Shown here piece by piece: positions 45,555 through 57,703 of a DNA stretch of 64,000 nucleotides (position 1 is its first letter; each line of letters begins with the position of its first letter). The DNA is from MFD04580-c1 sp963702995 (GTDB taxonomy: Bacteria; Planctomycetota; Phycisphaerae; Tepidisphaerales; Tepidisphaeraceae). The DNA lies in NCBI GenBank assembly GCA_963702995.1, contig OY969783.1, positions 186,001-250,000 on the forward strand. The letters run 5' to 3'. A program made the translations under genes and the position numbers. A model generated the notes under the pieces. It searched no databases. It worked only from the letters and a program-made list of their open reading frames with translations, and was not told where the DNA came from.

Positions 45555-48500
45555 TCACCGTGACGCGCCGGCCTGCGCCTGCATGCGGGCGAGGCGAACG
45601 TAATAGTTCTTGATCATCCCCTGATAGCCGGGCGGGCCGGACTGCTGCGCGGCGTTGGCCAGGTCGCGCTGCTGCAGCGGCCCAAGCTTCGCCCAGTCGC
45701 TCGAGCTAACGCCCAGCTCCAGGACCGACGGCGGCCGCGTGTCGGACCCGCCCCCCAGGCTCGCCTGGATGCCGTTTTTCGGATCGGCCGCCTGACCGGC
45801 GACAGGGGAGGGCTGCCCATCCTGGCCGGGCTCGGTCCCCGGTTCGCCGGGCTGGCCGGGCTCGCCCGCCTGCCCCTTATTTGCTTGCGCCAGGGCCTGC
45901 GCCGCCTGGGCGGCGGCCTGGGCGGCTTCCTGTGACGCCTGCCCCTTCCCCTGCATCGCCTGCTGCTGGGCCTGCGCCGCTTCCTGTGCGGCGCGGGCGG
46001 CCTCCTGCGCGGCGGCCTTCGCGTCGGCCGCCGCCTGGGCGGGGGCGGCGGGCTGGCCGGCCTCGCCCGGGTGCGGCTCGGCCGCGTGGGCCTGCGCCTC
46101 GCCACCCTGACCCTCGGCGGCCGGTTTCTCGCCCGCCGCCGGGTCGCCATCCGCCTTGGCCGCTTCAGCGGCGGCATCAGGCTTGACGCCGTCGGCTTTG
46201 GCCATGGCGGCATCCGGTGCCGGCATCAGGCCGCGAAGCGCCTGCTCGGCGCGGGCGAGCGCGTTCTCGGCTTTCTCCTGGGCGCCAGCGGCTTCCTGCG
46301 GCTTGCCTTCGGCTGTCTCCTTCGCGGCTTCCTTCTGCGCGGCCTCGGCCTGCTTCAGGTCTTGCTGGGCCGCCTCGACGCGCTTGGCGATTTCGGCGTT
46401 GCCATCCTCCGCGGTCTGCTTTTCGACACGATCGGCGGCCGCCTCAGTTTCTTTGGTGCGATTGGCGACATCCGTCTGCTGCTGGGCGGCCGCCTGTGCG
46501 GGGAGCGCGCCATCCTGCCGCGCCTGCTGAAGTTCGGCGGCCTTCGGCTCGGTCGCCTTCGCCAGCGCGTCCTGCTGCTTGGCCAGATCGTGAGCCTGGG
46601 CGGCGGCTTGCTTGGACTGCTCCTTCTGCTGATCGAGCATGGCGTGCTTGGTCGCCTCAAGGCCCTTGGCCTGGGCATCGGCGAGTTGCTGAGCGGCATC
46701 CTGGGCCTTGGCGGCGGCCTGATGGGCGTCGTCGGCCGCCTCTTCAGCTTTGGCGGCCGCCTGGGCGGCGTCACCCGCGTCGGCGGCGGCGTGGGCGTCC
46801 TTCGCGGCCTGCTGCGCCTGATCGGCGGCGGCTTCGGCCTGCTTGGCTTCCTCGCCGGATTGTTTCGCGGCCTGGCGAACATCGGCCTGCGCGTCGGCGG
46901 CCGCCGCATCGGCCTTCTTCTCGGTCGCCTTGGCCTGCTGTGCGGCCTGATGAGCCACCTGCGCCGCCTGGTCGGCCGCCTGTGCGGCCTGCTGGGCGGC
47001 GTTCTTCTTCTGGTCGGCGGGCTTGGCGGCGTCGGCGGCCGCCTGCTTTGCCTCCTGGGCCGCGTGATCCACGTTCTTCTTTGCGTTATCCGCCTGTTGC
47101 GCCTGTTGCTTGGACTGATCCGCATCCTGGTGTGCGGCCTGGGCATCGTTCTGCCGCTTCGTCAACTCTTCGTTCTGCTTCGGGCCCGGCTGAAGGTTGT
47201 TGTCGTTCGCCTTCTGATCGAGCCGGTTGGCGGCATCCTCCAACTGATGGGCCGACTGCTTCTGCTCGTTGGTCGCCTGGGCGAGCTCATTCTTATTTAG
47301 CTCGCCGACGATGTTCTGCTGCTGCTGCTGGGTCGGGGGCTGGGCGGACGCCTTATCCAGCGTGGCCTTGTCATCCTTGCGGAACTCATCGATCTTCTTG
47401 TTCAGGTCTTCCTGCTTCTGTGCCAGGTCTTTGGCCTGATTCTGGACGTCGGCGACCTGTGCCTGCTTCTGGGTCTGCTGCTCCTGCTGTTGCTGCTGCT
47501 TTTCCAGCTCGTTCACCTTATCGACGAGCTGCGCCAGCTCGCGCGCGTCGCGAGCGGCCTTGGCATCCTGCAGCGGGGGCGTGCGGTTGATGACGTCCTG
47601 AAGCTTCTGGGCAAGCTGTTGCTGCTTGCTCGGGTCCGGCGGCTGGTTGGGCTGCGCCTGGGCCGCCTGGTCGGCCAGCTTCTGCTGGTCGCGGGCGATC
47701 TCTTCCAGCTTGTGCTGGGCCTCGATCGCCTGGGCGAGCTTCTGTTCTTCCTCGAGCAACTTTTCCAGCCGAGTCTTGGCGTCGGTCATGGAGTGGAAGG
47801 CGAGCTTGGCGTCGGGCCCGCGGACATCGAGCGCTTCGCCGTGCAACTGGACGCGCACGACCTGGCCGGCGGCCGTGGCGATCCCGTTCTCGGCGATCTC
47901 CTTCGCCTTGCGGGCGATGCCGGCGTACGGCCCGTGCAGGAACAGGTCAGCGGCCGCGGAAAGGTCGCTGCTGGTCTTCTCGACCTTGTCCTTCAGGATG
48001 TCGAGGTTCTGGAGTTCATCGGTGCTCAGCGCCCGGCCATTCCCATCCCACTGGTAATGGTCGATCGTCCGGCGTTCGGAGTCGAGCTCCTCGATCGCCC
48101 GGCGAATCGCCTCGCGAATGTCCTTCGACTTCTTCGCGTCAACCTGGGCCGCGACGCTGTCGGCGTTGCGGTCGATCCTGAGCGTCTGCTTCGCCGACTC
48201 GGCCGATTGGGGGTCGGGGTCGCGATTGTCGGTCGCCTTGAGCCAGTACGTGATACGGGCCGCGTCGGGCAGCTTGGCCTTGGCCACGATCGCCGAAACC
48301 GACAGCGGCCACTCGCCAGCGATCATGTGCTTGTCGCCGTTCCCCAGCGGGACAGCGAAGGGCCGAGCGGCGTCGGCCCCTTCGACCTGGATCATCGCTT
48401 CGATCGAGGCGATGCCGAAATCGTCGGCGGCCTGGAAGCCAATCGGCACCGAGTCGTCGGGGCGGACGGTGATCTCCGCCGCAGGCCAGGTGATGGCGAT

Positions 48501-49792
48501 CGTCGGCTTCTCGTCAAAACGAGCCGTAATCGACCGCGGCCGGTCATCTCGATTCGCCAGCCCGAACGTGTTGACGAGCTGGATCGAATAGGTGGCGCTG
48601 TTCATGACCACGAGCTGCGCCTCATAGACGCCTGCCACCGGGTTGCCGTCTTTATCGTGGGTGGCGGTGATCGCCACGTCGTGCGGCTCAGGCTTCCCGC
48701 CGGCGAGCTTGTCGGTGACAACGATCTTGCTTTCAGGGCGGAGCGGCGTGGCGCAATGAATCGTCACCGTCACCTTGGTCCGCTGGAGGGCGTCGATCGC
48801 CCCTTCGTCGTTGCCCGATTCAATCTTGGGGGACAAGCCGGTGTAGGCGGGGAAGTCGTAGCGAAGGTCGAGCTGCTCCACCGCGGGGCGGGCATTGACG
48901 GTGGCGGTATACCAGGCGGAGTCGCCGTCGTCGGTGGTGATCTGATATTGGAACGTCTTGCGGACGGCCGGCATGGCGATGTGGAAGTCGCGCGCGCCGA
49001 GGCGGGCCAGGTCGGACATGGTCTGCTGGCCGGCCGCGTCCCGCATGACAAGGGTGGCCCTGCCGACCTGTGCGCCCTTGGCGCTGAAGGCCTCGGGCTG
49101 GACGTGGGCACGGATCTCCAGGTCGTCCCACTCGGCAAGCGTCACGTCGCCGGGGAGCACGGCGACCTTCGACAATGCGGCCGGGGCGGTCTTCCACGGC
49201 ATAAGCAGGTGGAACATCGGCCGCAGGATACGCTGCGGCGACATCCAGAACGCCAGGAAGACCCAGAGGACGAGCATCGGCACCAGGAGCAGGCCAAGGC
49301 GGCGAACGGGGCCGTCGGGCACGATCTGGCGCGGGTCAACGGCGGTCGCGTCGGCTTCGGCCTGGCGCGCGAGATGGGCGATCAGCTCGGGCGAGCCGGC
49401 ATAGCGCGCATCGCGCTCGCCCGCCAGTTCGATGGCGCTGGTGATCCGCTCGTGCGTGTCGCGCGTCGGACGGAGCTGTTCCTCGACGTGCATCGCCGTG
49501 CGGACCAGCGTGCGCGGCGCAGGGCGGGGCTCAGGAAGCGGACGGCGGTCGCGATCACCGTCCCCCATACGACGACGGCGACCAGGATGCGCACCGCGGT
49601 CGGCACGTGGTCGAAGCGGCCCAGGGCGAGCACGGCGATCAGAACGACGCCGAGGCTGATCAGCAGCGTTCGGATCAAGCCGCCGGCCGCCATGACCGTC
49701 CATTGACGCCGTGCGACCTGCCGGAGCGGGTCGATGATGCGGTTGGAGATGATGGCGTGTGGACCGGGCTGTGGGATGGCGGACATGGGCAT
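45555..49792 (-). CDS. Long membrane protein with Ala/Gln-rich coiled coil, DUF4175-like, frameshifted
   Basis: A protein of about 1410 residues. The N-terminus has two membrane helices ('LLISLGVVLIAVLALG', 'AVRILVAVVVWGTVIATAVRF'); after an indel near 49520 a third follows ('LGLLLVPMLVLWVFLAFWM'). Beta-rich domains come next (about 200-520), with 'VTVTIHCATPLRPESKIVV' and 'YWLKATDNRDPDP'. From about 580 to 1310 there is an extreme Ala/Gln/Lys/Asp coiled coil ('AAQQAAQAADQAAQVAHQAA'). It ends in a short conserved 'LGPLQQRDLANAAQQSGPPGYQGMIKNYYVRLARM' tail. This layout matches the long DUF4175-type proteins in planctomycete moxR clusters, by recall. It probably spans the membrane with the coiled coil outside. 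Confidence 0.75.
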
Positions 49793-49847
49793 TCTCCGGT
49801 TTTGGCACAAACCGATCAGGCGCGGCAGGTTCCAGGGGCAACGCGGA

Positions 49848-52800
49848 TCATACCAGCCCGCCGCGTTTACGGATGACCCACTCGGCGGAAATCAGCAGGA
49901 CGAACGTCACCAGGAAGCCCCAGTGCGTCAGCCGCGTGAAGCGGTCTTTCGCGTCGGTGAACAGGCCGATCTGCTCGGCCGTCTGCAACGGGTAATTCAG
50001 CTCGGGGATCTGTTCGGCGATGATATCGGCATAGGGGGCGTCGAGGCTGGCGCCGCCGCCGGCCTCGGCGATCGACGCGAGCGCGTGGTGGTCGGCGTTG
50101 AGGTTGCGCTGCTCGAGGTTCAAGCCCGACTGCACGTCGATCAGGAGCGTCTTCTGTGTGGCGGTCGGGTCGGTGGCCAGGAGGGACGGGACGTCGCCGC
50201 CGGCGATGGAGAGCTCCACCAGCCCGGCCGGAAGGTTCGACAACGTCGCCCGATATTGCCCCGGGGACTCGGGCGTTTCGGTCATGTCCGCCTCGACGCG
50301 GGTTGCCGCGCCGGGGGCGGCCGCCGATGTGCCGGGATCGATCGACCGGGCGACGACCCTGATCGTCTGCCCCTTCAGCGGCGACAGGTCCTTGTTGCGA
50401 AGGCGTGCGGTCACGACCGCCGATTCGCCGCTCACGTACCGCGGCTTATCCGAGCCGAAGCGGACGAACTGGCCACCGGCCGGAAGATCGTTCCCGATGA
50501 CCCACCGGACCACCTGCCCCCAGAATCGCTCGTGGAGGTTCTGGCCCGCCATCTGGCGCCAGCGCCAGGTCGCATCGCCCGCCAGGTACATCACCTTCCC
50601 CAGGCCGACGTTGAGCGTCGCCAGCAGCGCCCGCTTGTGGGCGAGTTCCTGGGTCATTGAATCGCCGACACCGCTTGCCGGAGCGCCGGCGCCGCGCCGC
50701 GGGCCGAGGGCGGCCGCCTGTCATCGGGGCGCCTCTCGTCCGGCCGCTCGTTGTCCGCGATGGCCCAGATCACGTTGGCCCCGCCCTTGGCCTGCGTCAG
50801 CTCGCTGTGCCAGTACCAGGTGAGAGCGGGGTCCCGCTCGGTGCGGATGGAGTTCCAGATCTTCGCGTTCGATTCCTCGTCAAGCCCGAGCTGTGCCAGC
50901 AGATGGTCCGCCCCCTCGGCGCGATCGCCGGGTGATAGCCGAACCGAAGGTGGTTCTGCATCAGCTCGGGCGTCCAGTCGGGGTTGTTCTCGACGGGGAA
51001 CAACTCGGCCAGCGGCGACTCCGATTTATTCGCGCCTCCAGGCGGCCGGCATGTTGAGCGGGCCGGCAAGCAGGATCAGTGTCGCCCCGCGCTCGGTCAC
51101 GGCCTTGACGATGAACTCCTGGCTCTGGCGGCTCAACTGGGACGGCGGCAAGTCGCCCAGGACGATCACGTCAAACTTGTACCACTCCTCCTGGGTCTCC
51201 GGCAGAAGCTGGGCCTCGGTCTTGGGGTTGTCGGGCGAGGCCTTGGCCGGGTCAGGCGGCGTCACCTTCTCGATCCGCGCCGGCTGCAGCAGCACCGTCT
51301 GGAGCTTGATGCGGCTATCGCGCGAGAGGTAATTGGCGACGTAGCGATACTCCCAGCGCGGCTGGTCCTCGATCATCAGGGCGGCCAGCTTCTGATCCTT
51401 GACCGAGACGCGCGTCGTCTGCCGATTGTTTTTGGTCGTCGCCTCGCCGGGGACGTCGGCGATGACCACCGAATAGTCATACAAGCCCGGGCCGGGGAGG
51501 CGGTCTCGATTCTCCGTGAAGCTGATCGGCAGCCGCACCTGGTCCGGGCTTCCGGGAGCGCCGGTAGGCACCGTCAGCGGGCGCGATTCCAGGAGCGTGT
51601 CGGCCGGCTTGCCATCGACGGTCTGGCTGCGATGCAGTTCCACATTGATCGACTTCCCCCGAAGCCCATCCAGGCGAAGCAGGGCCGAGAGGCGGACGGT
51701 ATCGCCTTTGAAGACCCAGTCCGGGGCGTCCAGCGTTTCGACGGCCGCGTCGGGGACGACGGCTTCGGTGCCGCTGGCCAGGCCAAAGACGCGGATGCCG
51801 CGGGCCGCCAGGCGCCGGGCGACATCGGCGACCTCGGCGTTCCCCTTGTTCTGGCGGCCGTCGGTGACCAGGACGATCGATGCCGGCTCGGCCTGGCCGA
51901 CGTGATCGCCAACGAACCGCAGAGCCGAAGCGATGTCCGTCGCCGGGCGAACCGGGCTGGCAAGCCCCATCTCCACGGCCTTCGCCGGCGCATCGGCCCC
52001 TTCCGCTGTCACCTGCTGCGGCTGATCGCCGAACGCAAGCACCTTCAAATTCTGTCGGGGGATGATGTCGTCGAAGCTGGGCGCGCCAGGGTGAGACTTG
52101 CGCTGGAGGGCGAGCAGCGCGAGCTTCGCGCGGGGCATCGCCGAAACGGCCGCCAGGGCATCGGCGGCTTTGGGGCTCCTGGCAAGTGCCAGATCCGCCT
52201 TGTCGGCGACCGCCAGGATTGCCGTCGCCGATGCCGTCAGTGTGATCTGGGTGTCGCGCCAGGGAAGATCATTAGCGGCTTCCTGCGGCGCCTGTCGTGA
52301 GGCGGCCGTTGCAATCCCCTTGGTGTACGAATCGATCAGCCCCCGAAGCGGCTTCAGCGTCGCGTCGAACGTCGGGTCGGCCTTGGCCCGCGGGTCTTTC
52401 TCAAAGGCGTCGGCGACGCCGGTCAGCTCGGCGTTCCACTTCTTCAGGTTGCGGATGATCACGTCGAGCTTGGCGCGGGCGTCCTGCTCTTCGGCCGGGA
52501 CCGACGTGAGTGACTGAAGGTAAGCCGCGTCGCCGCGCAGCGCCGTCAGGCGTGCGGCCTGCCGGTCCAGGGCACTGGTGCGAAGATCAGGCGGCAAAAT
52601 CCCGGCGGCATCGGCCCAGCGCAGCTTCTCGACCGGGCTGGCTTGCGGGTCGGCCTGGCCCATTGAGGCGCTCTGGTCGAGCACCAGCCACAGGCTTCCA
52701 CCGGATGTCCCGTTGTGGATGAATTGCCGGACCGGGCTAAGAAGGATCAGGATCGCCATCGCGATGAGCGCGATGCGGATGACGGTCAGGGTGATGATGA

Positions 52801-52996
52801 TCGGCCGCGAGGCGACGCGGGCCTGCGCCCGGTAGAGATAAAAGCTCAAAGCCGCGCAGATGATGAAGAAGAGGATCAGCAGCGCGGGGTGGATGACGGG
52901 GTTCCACGACCAGGAGGCGCGCGTCTGCTCGGCCGCGGCGTCTGCGAGGAGGCGCGGCGGGAAAAGCTGGCCGAGCGTTGGATGGATCGGAAGCAA
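49848..52996 (-). CDS. VWA / glutamine-amidotransferase-like membrane protein, three frameshifts
   Basis: A large membrane protein of the BatA/VWA cluster. A TTG start at 52996 with GGAGC five bases upstream is used, because the preceding gene stops at 53044. Two membrane helices ('ALLILFFIICAALSFYLY', 'IIITLTVIRIALIAMAILILLS') precede a von Willebrand A domain with MIDAS 'LDQSASMGQ' and 'VLVTDGRQNKG'. The C-terminal half has a GATase1-like fold ('FDVIVLGDLPPSQLSRQSQEFI', 'LNVGLGKVMYLAGDATWRW') and a final membrane helix. Indels near 51045, 50935 and 50690 break it; in the corrected frames 'EGADHLLAQLGLDEESNAKIW' and 'GAPASGVGDSMTQELAH' connect the pieces. Confidence 0.78.
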
Positions 52997-53043
52997 GTCA
53001 GCTCCGTTGTGGCCGGCACGTCGTCCGTGCCCCGGGCGTTTTG

Positions 53044-55332
53044 TTAAATGGCGACGCCGCTCTCCAGATCGACCGCCGGCCCGGCCTGCCGGCGGACCAG
53101 TCGATAGGTCATGTACGTTTCGAACATCAGCATCCCGAGCAACCCCAGGGCGAGATAGGGCCACAACTCGGCCCCCTTGCTCGGCGTCCCCAGCGCCTGG
53201 GCCAGTTGGTTCCGCTCGATCCGCGCCTCAAGGTACTTGTGGTCGGGGTGGGAGAGCCACGCCCGATCCGAATCGGACAGGGGCGTTTCGTCCAACTCGC
53301 CGCCGCTCACGCCGACGCCGAAATAGACGGGCGGCATCCCCGTCTGGTCGAACCGAAGCTCGTAGCGCCCGGGAAGGTCCGTATCGCCGTACACCAGCAC
53401 CTGGCGGCCGTCGCGGGTGAAGGGGCGACGCTCCACTTTCGTGCCGTCCGGCCGAGTGATGGCGATGCTCTGGACGGCGGGCCGCCCCGGGCCGGTCCAG
53501 ACGAGCTTGTCGCCCGATTCCACCCGCTTATTCTGCGCGCCGCCGGTCATGCCGGCCGAAAGGTGATAGAGCGTCTCATTCACCAGCGGGGCGAACATCT
53601 TTTCGCCCGGCCAGTTGTTCCAGGCGCTGCCGTCAACGGGCGTCGCCCAGACGACCACGCAGCCGCCGTTCGGGCCGATCGCCCGCTCGACGATCAGCGG
53701 GTCGCCTGTCTCGGCGGCCGAGATGAGGACCTTTCGCTCGCGGTCGTGAGGCTGAAACGACCACCACTTGAACGTCTTCATGCCGGTCAACACGTTGTGC
53801 TCGGGCGAGGTGAGCTGCGCCAGCATCGCGCTCGACGGGTCTTTCACGTCCAGAGCGGTGGATTTGTCGCCGGCGGCCTGCTTCTGCTGCGGGCTCCCGG
53901 CGTTGAAGAGGTTTGCCTGAGCGAGCCCATCGCGGATGAAGGCCGCTTCGCTGCGCTCCCCCAGGATCACCCAGACGCCGTGCCCGGCCCTCGCGTAGTC
54001 GGCAAGCCGCGACTGCACTTCAGGCAACAGCCGCGGGACGTCGTTCACGACCACGCAAGCGAAGTCGTTCAGCTTTGACGCGACGCGTCCGTCGAGGCTG
54101 CCGACGATCATTGGCTTGACGAGCGACGGCGCGTCCGGGTTGGCCGCGTCCGAGAGCATCGCCAACTGGAGGAATCGGCTCGATCGGAACGCCGTGAAGA
54201 GGGCGGCCGTGCTCATCGAATCGGCGTTCACCCCCGTGCCGGTCAGCTTCCCGTCGATGATCAGCACCGGCAGGTTCTGCCAGGCGTTGACCGCCCCAAA
54301 GGCCGAATTGTCGGCCTCCAGGGCGTCGTTGGCATCGACGTGGACTTCGATCGGGCTGCTGCCCGGGTCGGTGAAGGTGTGCTCGAAGCGGATCGTCCGG
54401 CTCTGCCCGGCCGCCAGGGCAGGCACCGGCTGCTGCGACGCCTGCCGCGACCCAACCATCAGCCGGGCGTTCATCCCGGGCATCTCTCGCGAGCCGTTGT
54501 TCACCACCGTCGCGGTGATCTCCGCCGGGCGGCCGGTGGAGACGAGGCTCGGGGTAACCGCCAGGTCCGTGACCGTGATGTTCGGGAGCGTGGCATCCGG
54601 GGCGACGGGCACCTCGTACATCCGGACCGCCGGCTCGACGCCTTTGATCCGCTTATCCAGCGCGGCGTTCCATGCGGCGAGGTTGTTCACCTGCCAGCCC
54701 GTTCGCTGCGCGTCCGACAGGACGATGATCACCTTGCGGGTGTTGCGCCCCTTGCGGGTGATCAGGTCGCGCACCGATTGCACGGCGACCGGGATCGACG
54801 CGTCCGACAGGCCCGGCTTCAGCGCCTTCAGCCGCCCGATCTCCGCGGACAGCTTCGAAGGGGATACCGGGAAGGGGGTGAAGGGCCGCGCCTCGTGCTC
54901 GGCGAGGACGATCGACACCGTATCGGCGGCCCGAAGCACGCCGGCCGCCGTGAGCTGATCCAGCGCCGCGACCGACTGCTGAAACACCGTCGAATCCCCC
55001 GCACGGCGGCCGGTTGACAACGAATGGTCGATCACGATGCCGATGTCGGTCGCGGTGCTGTCGGCCAGCGGGCTAAAGGAGCTGCTCTTCAGGAGCGGGC
55101 GGGAAAGAAGGAAGACGATCACGGCGATCAACAGCATCCGCAGCAGGAGCAGGAGCCAGTTGTCCACCTTCTTGCGACGGCGCTGCTGGAGCTTGGACTC
55201 CAGGAGGAACTGCATCGCCCCCCAGGCCACCGGCTGGGTGCGCTGGCGGTGAAGCAAGTGGATGATGACGGGGATGGCCACGCCGGCCAGGGCCGCCAAC
55301 ATCCCGCCCATCATGACGTCGAGACCGAACAT
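53044..55332 (-). CDS. BatA/VWA-domain membrane protein
   Basis: An intact protein of 762 residues. The N-terminal BatA-type membrane segment 'MLAALAGVAIPVIIHLLHRQRTQPVAWGAMQFLLES' and a second helix ('LLLLLRMLLIAVIVFLLSRPLL') come first. A von Willebrand A domain follows with MIDAS 'VIDHSLSTG'. CARDB-like beta domains ('ITVTDLAVTPSLVSTGRPAEITATVVNNG') come next, then a GATase-like region and a final membrane helix ('PYLALGLLGMLMFETYMTY'). It belongs to the moxR-DUF58-bat operon, whose products are thought to assemble or chaperone periplasmic complexes. It is probably co-transcribed with its neighbours. Confidence 0.87.
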   Translation of the reverse strand: MFGLDVMMGGMLAALAGVAIPVIIHLLHRQRTQPVAWGAMQFLLESKLQQRRRKKVDNWLLLLLRMLLIAVIVFLLSRPLLKSSSFSPLADSTATDIGIVIDHSLSTGRRAGDSTVFQQSVAALDQLTAAGVLRAADTVSIVLAEHEARPFTPFPVSPSKLSAEIGRLKALKPGLSDASIPVAVQSVRDLITRKGRNTRKVIIVLSDAQRTGWQVNNLAAWNAALDKRIKGVEPAVRMYEVPVAPDATLPNITVTDLAVTPSLVSTGRPAEITATVVNNGSREMPGMNARLMVGSRQASQQPVPALAAGQSRTIRFEHTFTDPGSSPIEVHVDANDALEADNSAFGAVNAWQNLPVLIIDGKLTGTGVNADSMSTAALFTAFRSSRFLQLAMLSDAANPDAPSLVKPMIVGSLDGRVASKLNDFACVVVNDVPRLLPEVQSRLADYARAGHGVWVILGERSEAAFIRDGLAQANLFNAGSPQQKQAAGDKSTALDVKDPSSAMLAQLTSPEHNVLTGMKTFKWWSFQPHDRERKVLISAAETGDPLIVERAIGPNGGCVVVWATPVDGSAWNNWPGEKMFAPLVNETLYHLSAGMTGGAQNKRVESGDKLVWTGPGRPAVQSIAITRPDGTKVERRPFTRDGRQVLVYGDTDLPGRYELRFDQTGMPPVYFGVGVSGGELDETPLSDSDRAWLSHPDHKYLEARIERNQLAQALGTPSKGAELWPYLALGLLGMLMFETYMTYRLVRRQAGPAVDLESGVAI

Positions 55333-55459
55333 AGAGGTCGATTCGCCGGTGCCGTTTCCTACAAGCCGCCCGAAGCCCGGGATTCGGGCGGCCGCTCCGA
55401 CCGCAATGGCTCACGCGAGCGGCTGCGACGGAACCCATCCTCGACACGTCGTCAATCCA

Positions 55460-56384
55460 TCAGGCGATCATCGCCTCCCGGCGCTGGGCGAGAAAGCTCG
55501 ACAACGCATCGTCGAACGGACGAGTCGTGTTCAGCAGCACATGACTCAGGTGCATTTTGGCGGCCGCTTCGTGGATGGTCTTCTGGTGCTTTGCCAGGTT
55601 TTCGAGATAGACCGCGCATCAGCGCCGGGTCGAGCTTGATCTTTTCGCCTTCCCGCTCGAGGCTCTCGAAAAGGCTCCACTTGCGGAAGGGGAACTCCAT
55701 TTCATCGTCGGCCAGCACCTGCATGAGGATGACTTCGTGCCGCTTGTGCCGCAGGTGGTGCAGCGCGTCCACCAGGGCGTCGGCCTGGTCAAAGAGGTCG
55801 CTGATGATGATGACCATGCCGCGCCGGTCAATCCGCTCCGCCACCTCGTGCAGGATGGGGGCGATCGCCGATTCGCCACCCGCCTTGGTGTCGTCGAGCG
55901 AGCGAAGGATGCGCATCCGCTGCGAGGGGGCGCTCCGCGGCGGAAGGATCGTGCGGACCTTGTTATCAAAGGTGACCAGCCCGGCCGAATCCTGCTGGTG
56001 GAGGATGATGTACGCGAGGCTGGCCGCGAGGAACTGGCCGTAGCGGAACTTGCTTAGGGCGTCGTCCTTGCCCTGATATTTCATCGACCCGCTGGAATCG
56101 AGGATGAGGTGCGCCCGCAGGTTGGTCGTCACCTCGTACTGCTTGATGTAGTAGCGGTCGGCCTTGGCGAAAACGCGCCAGTCGATCCGCTTGACGTCGT
56201 CCCCCGGCACGTATTGGCGGTGCTGGGCGAAATCCAGCGCGAACCCCACGTGCGGCGAGCGATGCAGGCCCTGGACGTAACCGTCCATCACCTGCCGCGC
56301 GAACAGCTCCATCTTGCTGATCTTCTGAAGCACGCGCGGCTCCAGGAGTTCGGCGCCGGTGGAGATGGTCGGGGAAGCGGTCAT
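55460..56384 (-). CDS. DUF58-domain protein, frameshifted near the C-terminus
   Basis: A DUF58 (VWA-like) protein of about 308 residues that accompanies MoxR ATPases. 'GLHRSPHVGFALDFAQHRQYVPGDDVKRIDWRVFAKADRYYIKQYE' is the family signature, and the VWA MIDAS is 'LILDSSGSMKY'. 'VIIISDLFDQADALVDALHHLRHKRHEVILMQVL' follows. An indel near 55618 shifts the last 50 residues; in the corrected frame it ends 'VLLNTTRPFDDALSSFLAQRREAMIA' at 55460. It lies between moxR and the BatA/VWA gene. No signal peptide is present. Confidence 0.88.
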
Positions 56385-56438
56385 CTTTTTCAGAAGGATG
56401 AAGGATGAAGGTGAAGGATGAAGAACGTGCGTTCCTTC

Positions 56439-57472
56439 TCAGGCGGCGCGGGTGGCTTCGGTGCGGGGGATGTCTTTGATGAGCCGCTCGATGATCTTGT
56501 CGCTGTTCATGCCGGAGGCTTCGGCGCTGAAGGTCGTCATGATGCGGTGGCGCAGGACGGGGAGGGCGACGCTGGCGATGTCGTCCGTCGTCACGTGAAC
56601 GCGGCCGTTGAGGACGGCCCGGGCCTTGCCGGCCATGATCAGGTAGATGCTGGCGCGCGGCCGGCGCCCCACTGCACCATATCCTTGATGTACGCCGGCA
56701 CGCCCGGCTCCCCGGCGCGGGTGGCGCGGACAAGGTCGCGCGCGTACTGGTAGACGTGCTCGCCCACCGGGACGCGGCGCACCACCTGCTGCAGCTCGAG
56801 GATCGCCGCCCCATCGAGCAAGCGCGTCAGGTTGGGGCGATATTGCGTCGTCGCCTGCTTCATGATCTGGATCTCATCGGCCGGCGTCGGGTACTTGACG
56901 ATGGTCATGAACATGAAACGGTCGAGCTGCGCCTCGGGCAGGGGGTAAGTCCCCTCCTGTTCGATCGGGTTCTGGGTCGCCAGGACGAAGAACGGCTCGG
57001 GAAGCTCGTACGTCTTTTCGCCGACGGTCACGCGGTGCTCCTGCATCGCTTCGAGCAGGGCGGCCTGGGTCTTGGGCGGCGTTCGGTTGATCTCGTCCGC
57101 CAAGACCATGTTGGCGAAGAGGGGGCCTTTGACGAACCGGAAAATTCGCTTCCCCGTGGTATGATCCTCCTCCAGCACGTCGGTCCCGGTGATATCCGAA
57201 GGCATGAGGTCGGGCGTGAACTGAACCCGCTTGAAGCTCAGGTGAAGCACATCGGAGATGGTCTTCACCAGCAGCGTCTTGGCGAGGCCCGGAACGCCGA
57301 CGAGCAGGATGTGGCCCGAGCAGAACATCGCCGTCAGCACCTGCTCCACGACCTCCTGCTGCCCGACAATGACCTTGCCAAGCTCGGCCGCCATGACTCG
57401 ATAGGCGCTGGAGAGCTTTTGGACAGCGTCGAGGTCATTCGCCGTATCGGCGGGAGAGGTCGCTTGAGCCAT
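56439..57472 (-). CDS. moxR: MoxR-family AAA+ ATPase, frameshifted
   Basis: A chaperone-like AAA+ ATPase of about 344 residues. Walker A 'LVGVPGLAKT' (about 58-67), Walker B 'VLADEINR', sensor-1 'ATQNPIEQEGTYPLPEAQLDRFM', and the C-terminal lid after an indel near 56665 ('QWGAGPRASIYLIMAGKARAVLNGR...VALPVLRHRI'). MoxR proteins act with DUF58 and VWA partners to insert cofactors or mature complexes. The ATG at 57472 ('MAQATSPADTAN') gives the usual N-terminus. It is the first gene of the minus-strand operon and is divergent from a secreted-protein gene, so the 231 bp between them should hold the operon promoter. Confidence 0.9.
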
Positions 57473-57703
57473 GGGGTAACTCCTGATGGGCTGGGGAGCG
57501 GGGCGCCTGCCCGCCACCGATCCGCTGTGGCGGGGCGCATCTCTGGTTGCCCTCGATCGATGAATACTCGAGAACCGCCGTGGCGCAGGTCGCAAAGTCG
57601 ATGAAGCAATTCAGCAACGAGGGCCTGAGCCGCTCGTACTACCGGAAGGCCTCGGGCACGTTGAGCGGCGCGGCGAATTCGCCACCGGCGTGGCTGAAAT
57701 CCG

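Noticed and set aside
47490..49706. 738-codon open frame antisense to the coiled-coil membrane protein
   Set aside because: The minus-strand protein has membrane helices, family-type domains and operon context; the opposite frame reads as Leu/Gly/Arg-rich noise. The same applies to the 46071-47300 and 46217-47590 frames.
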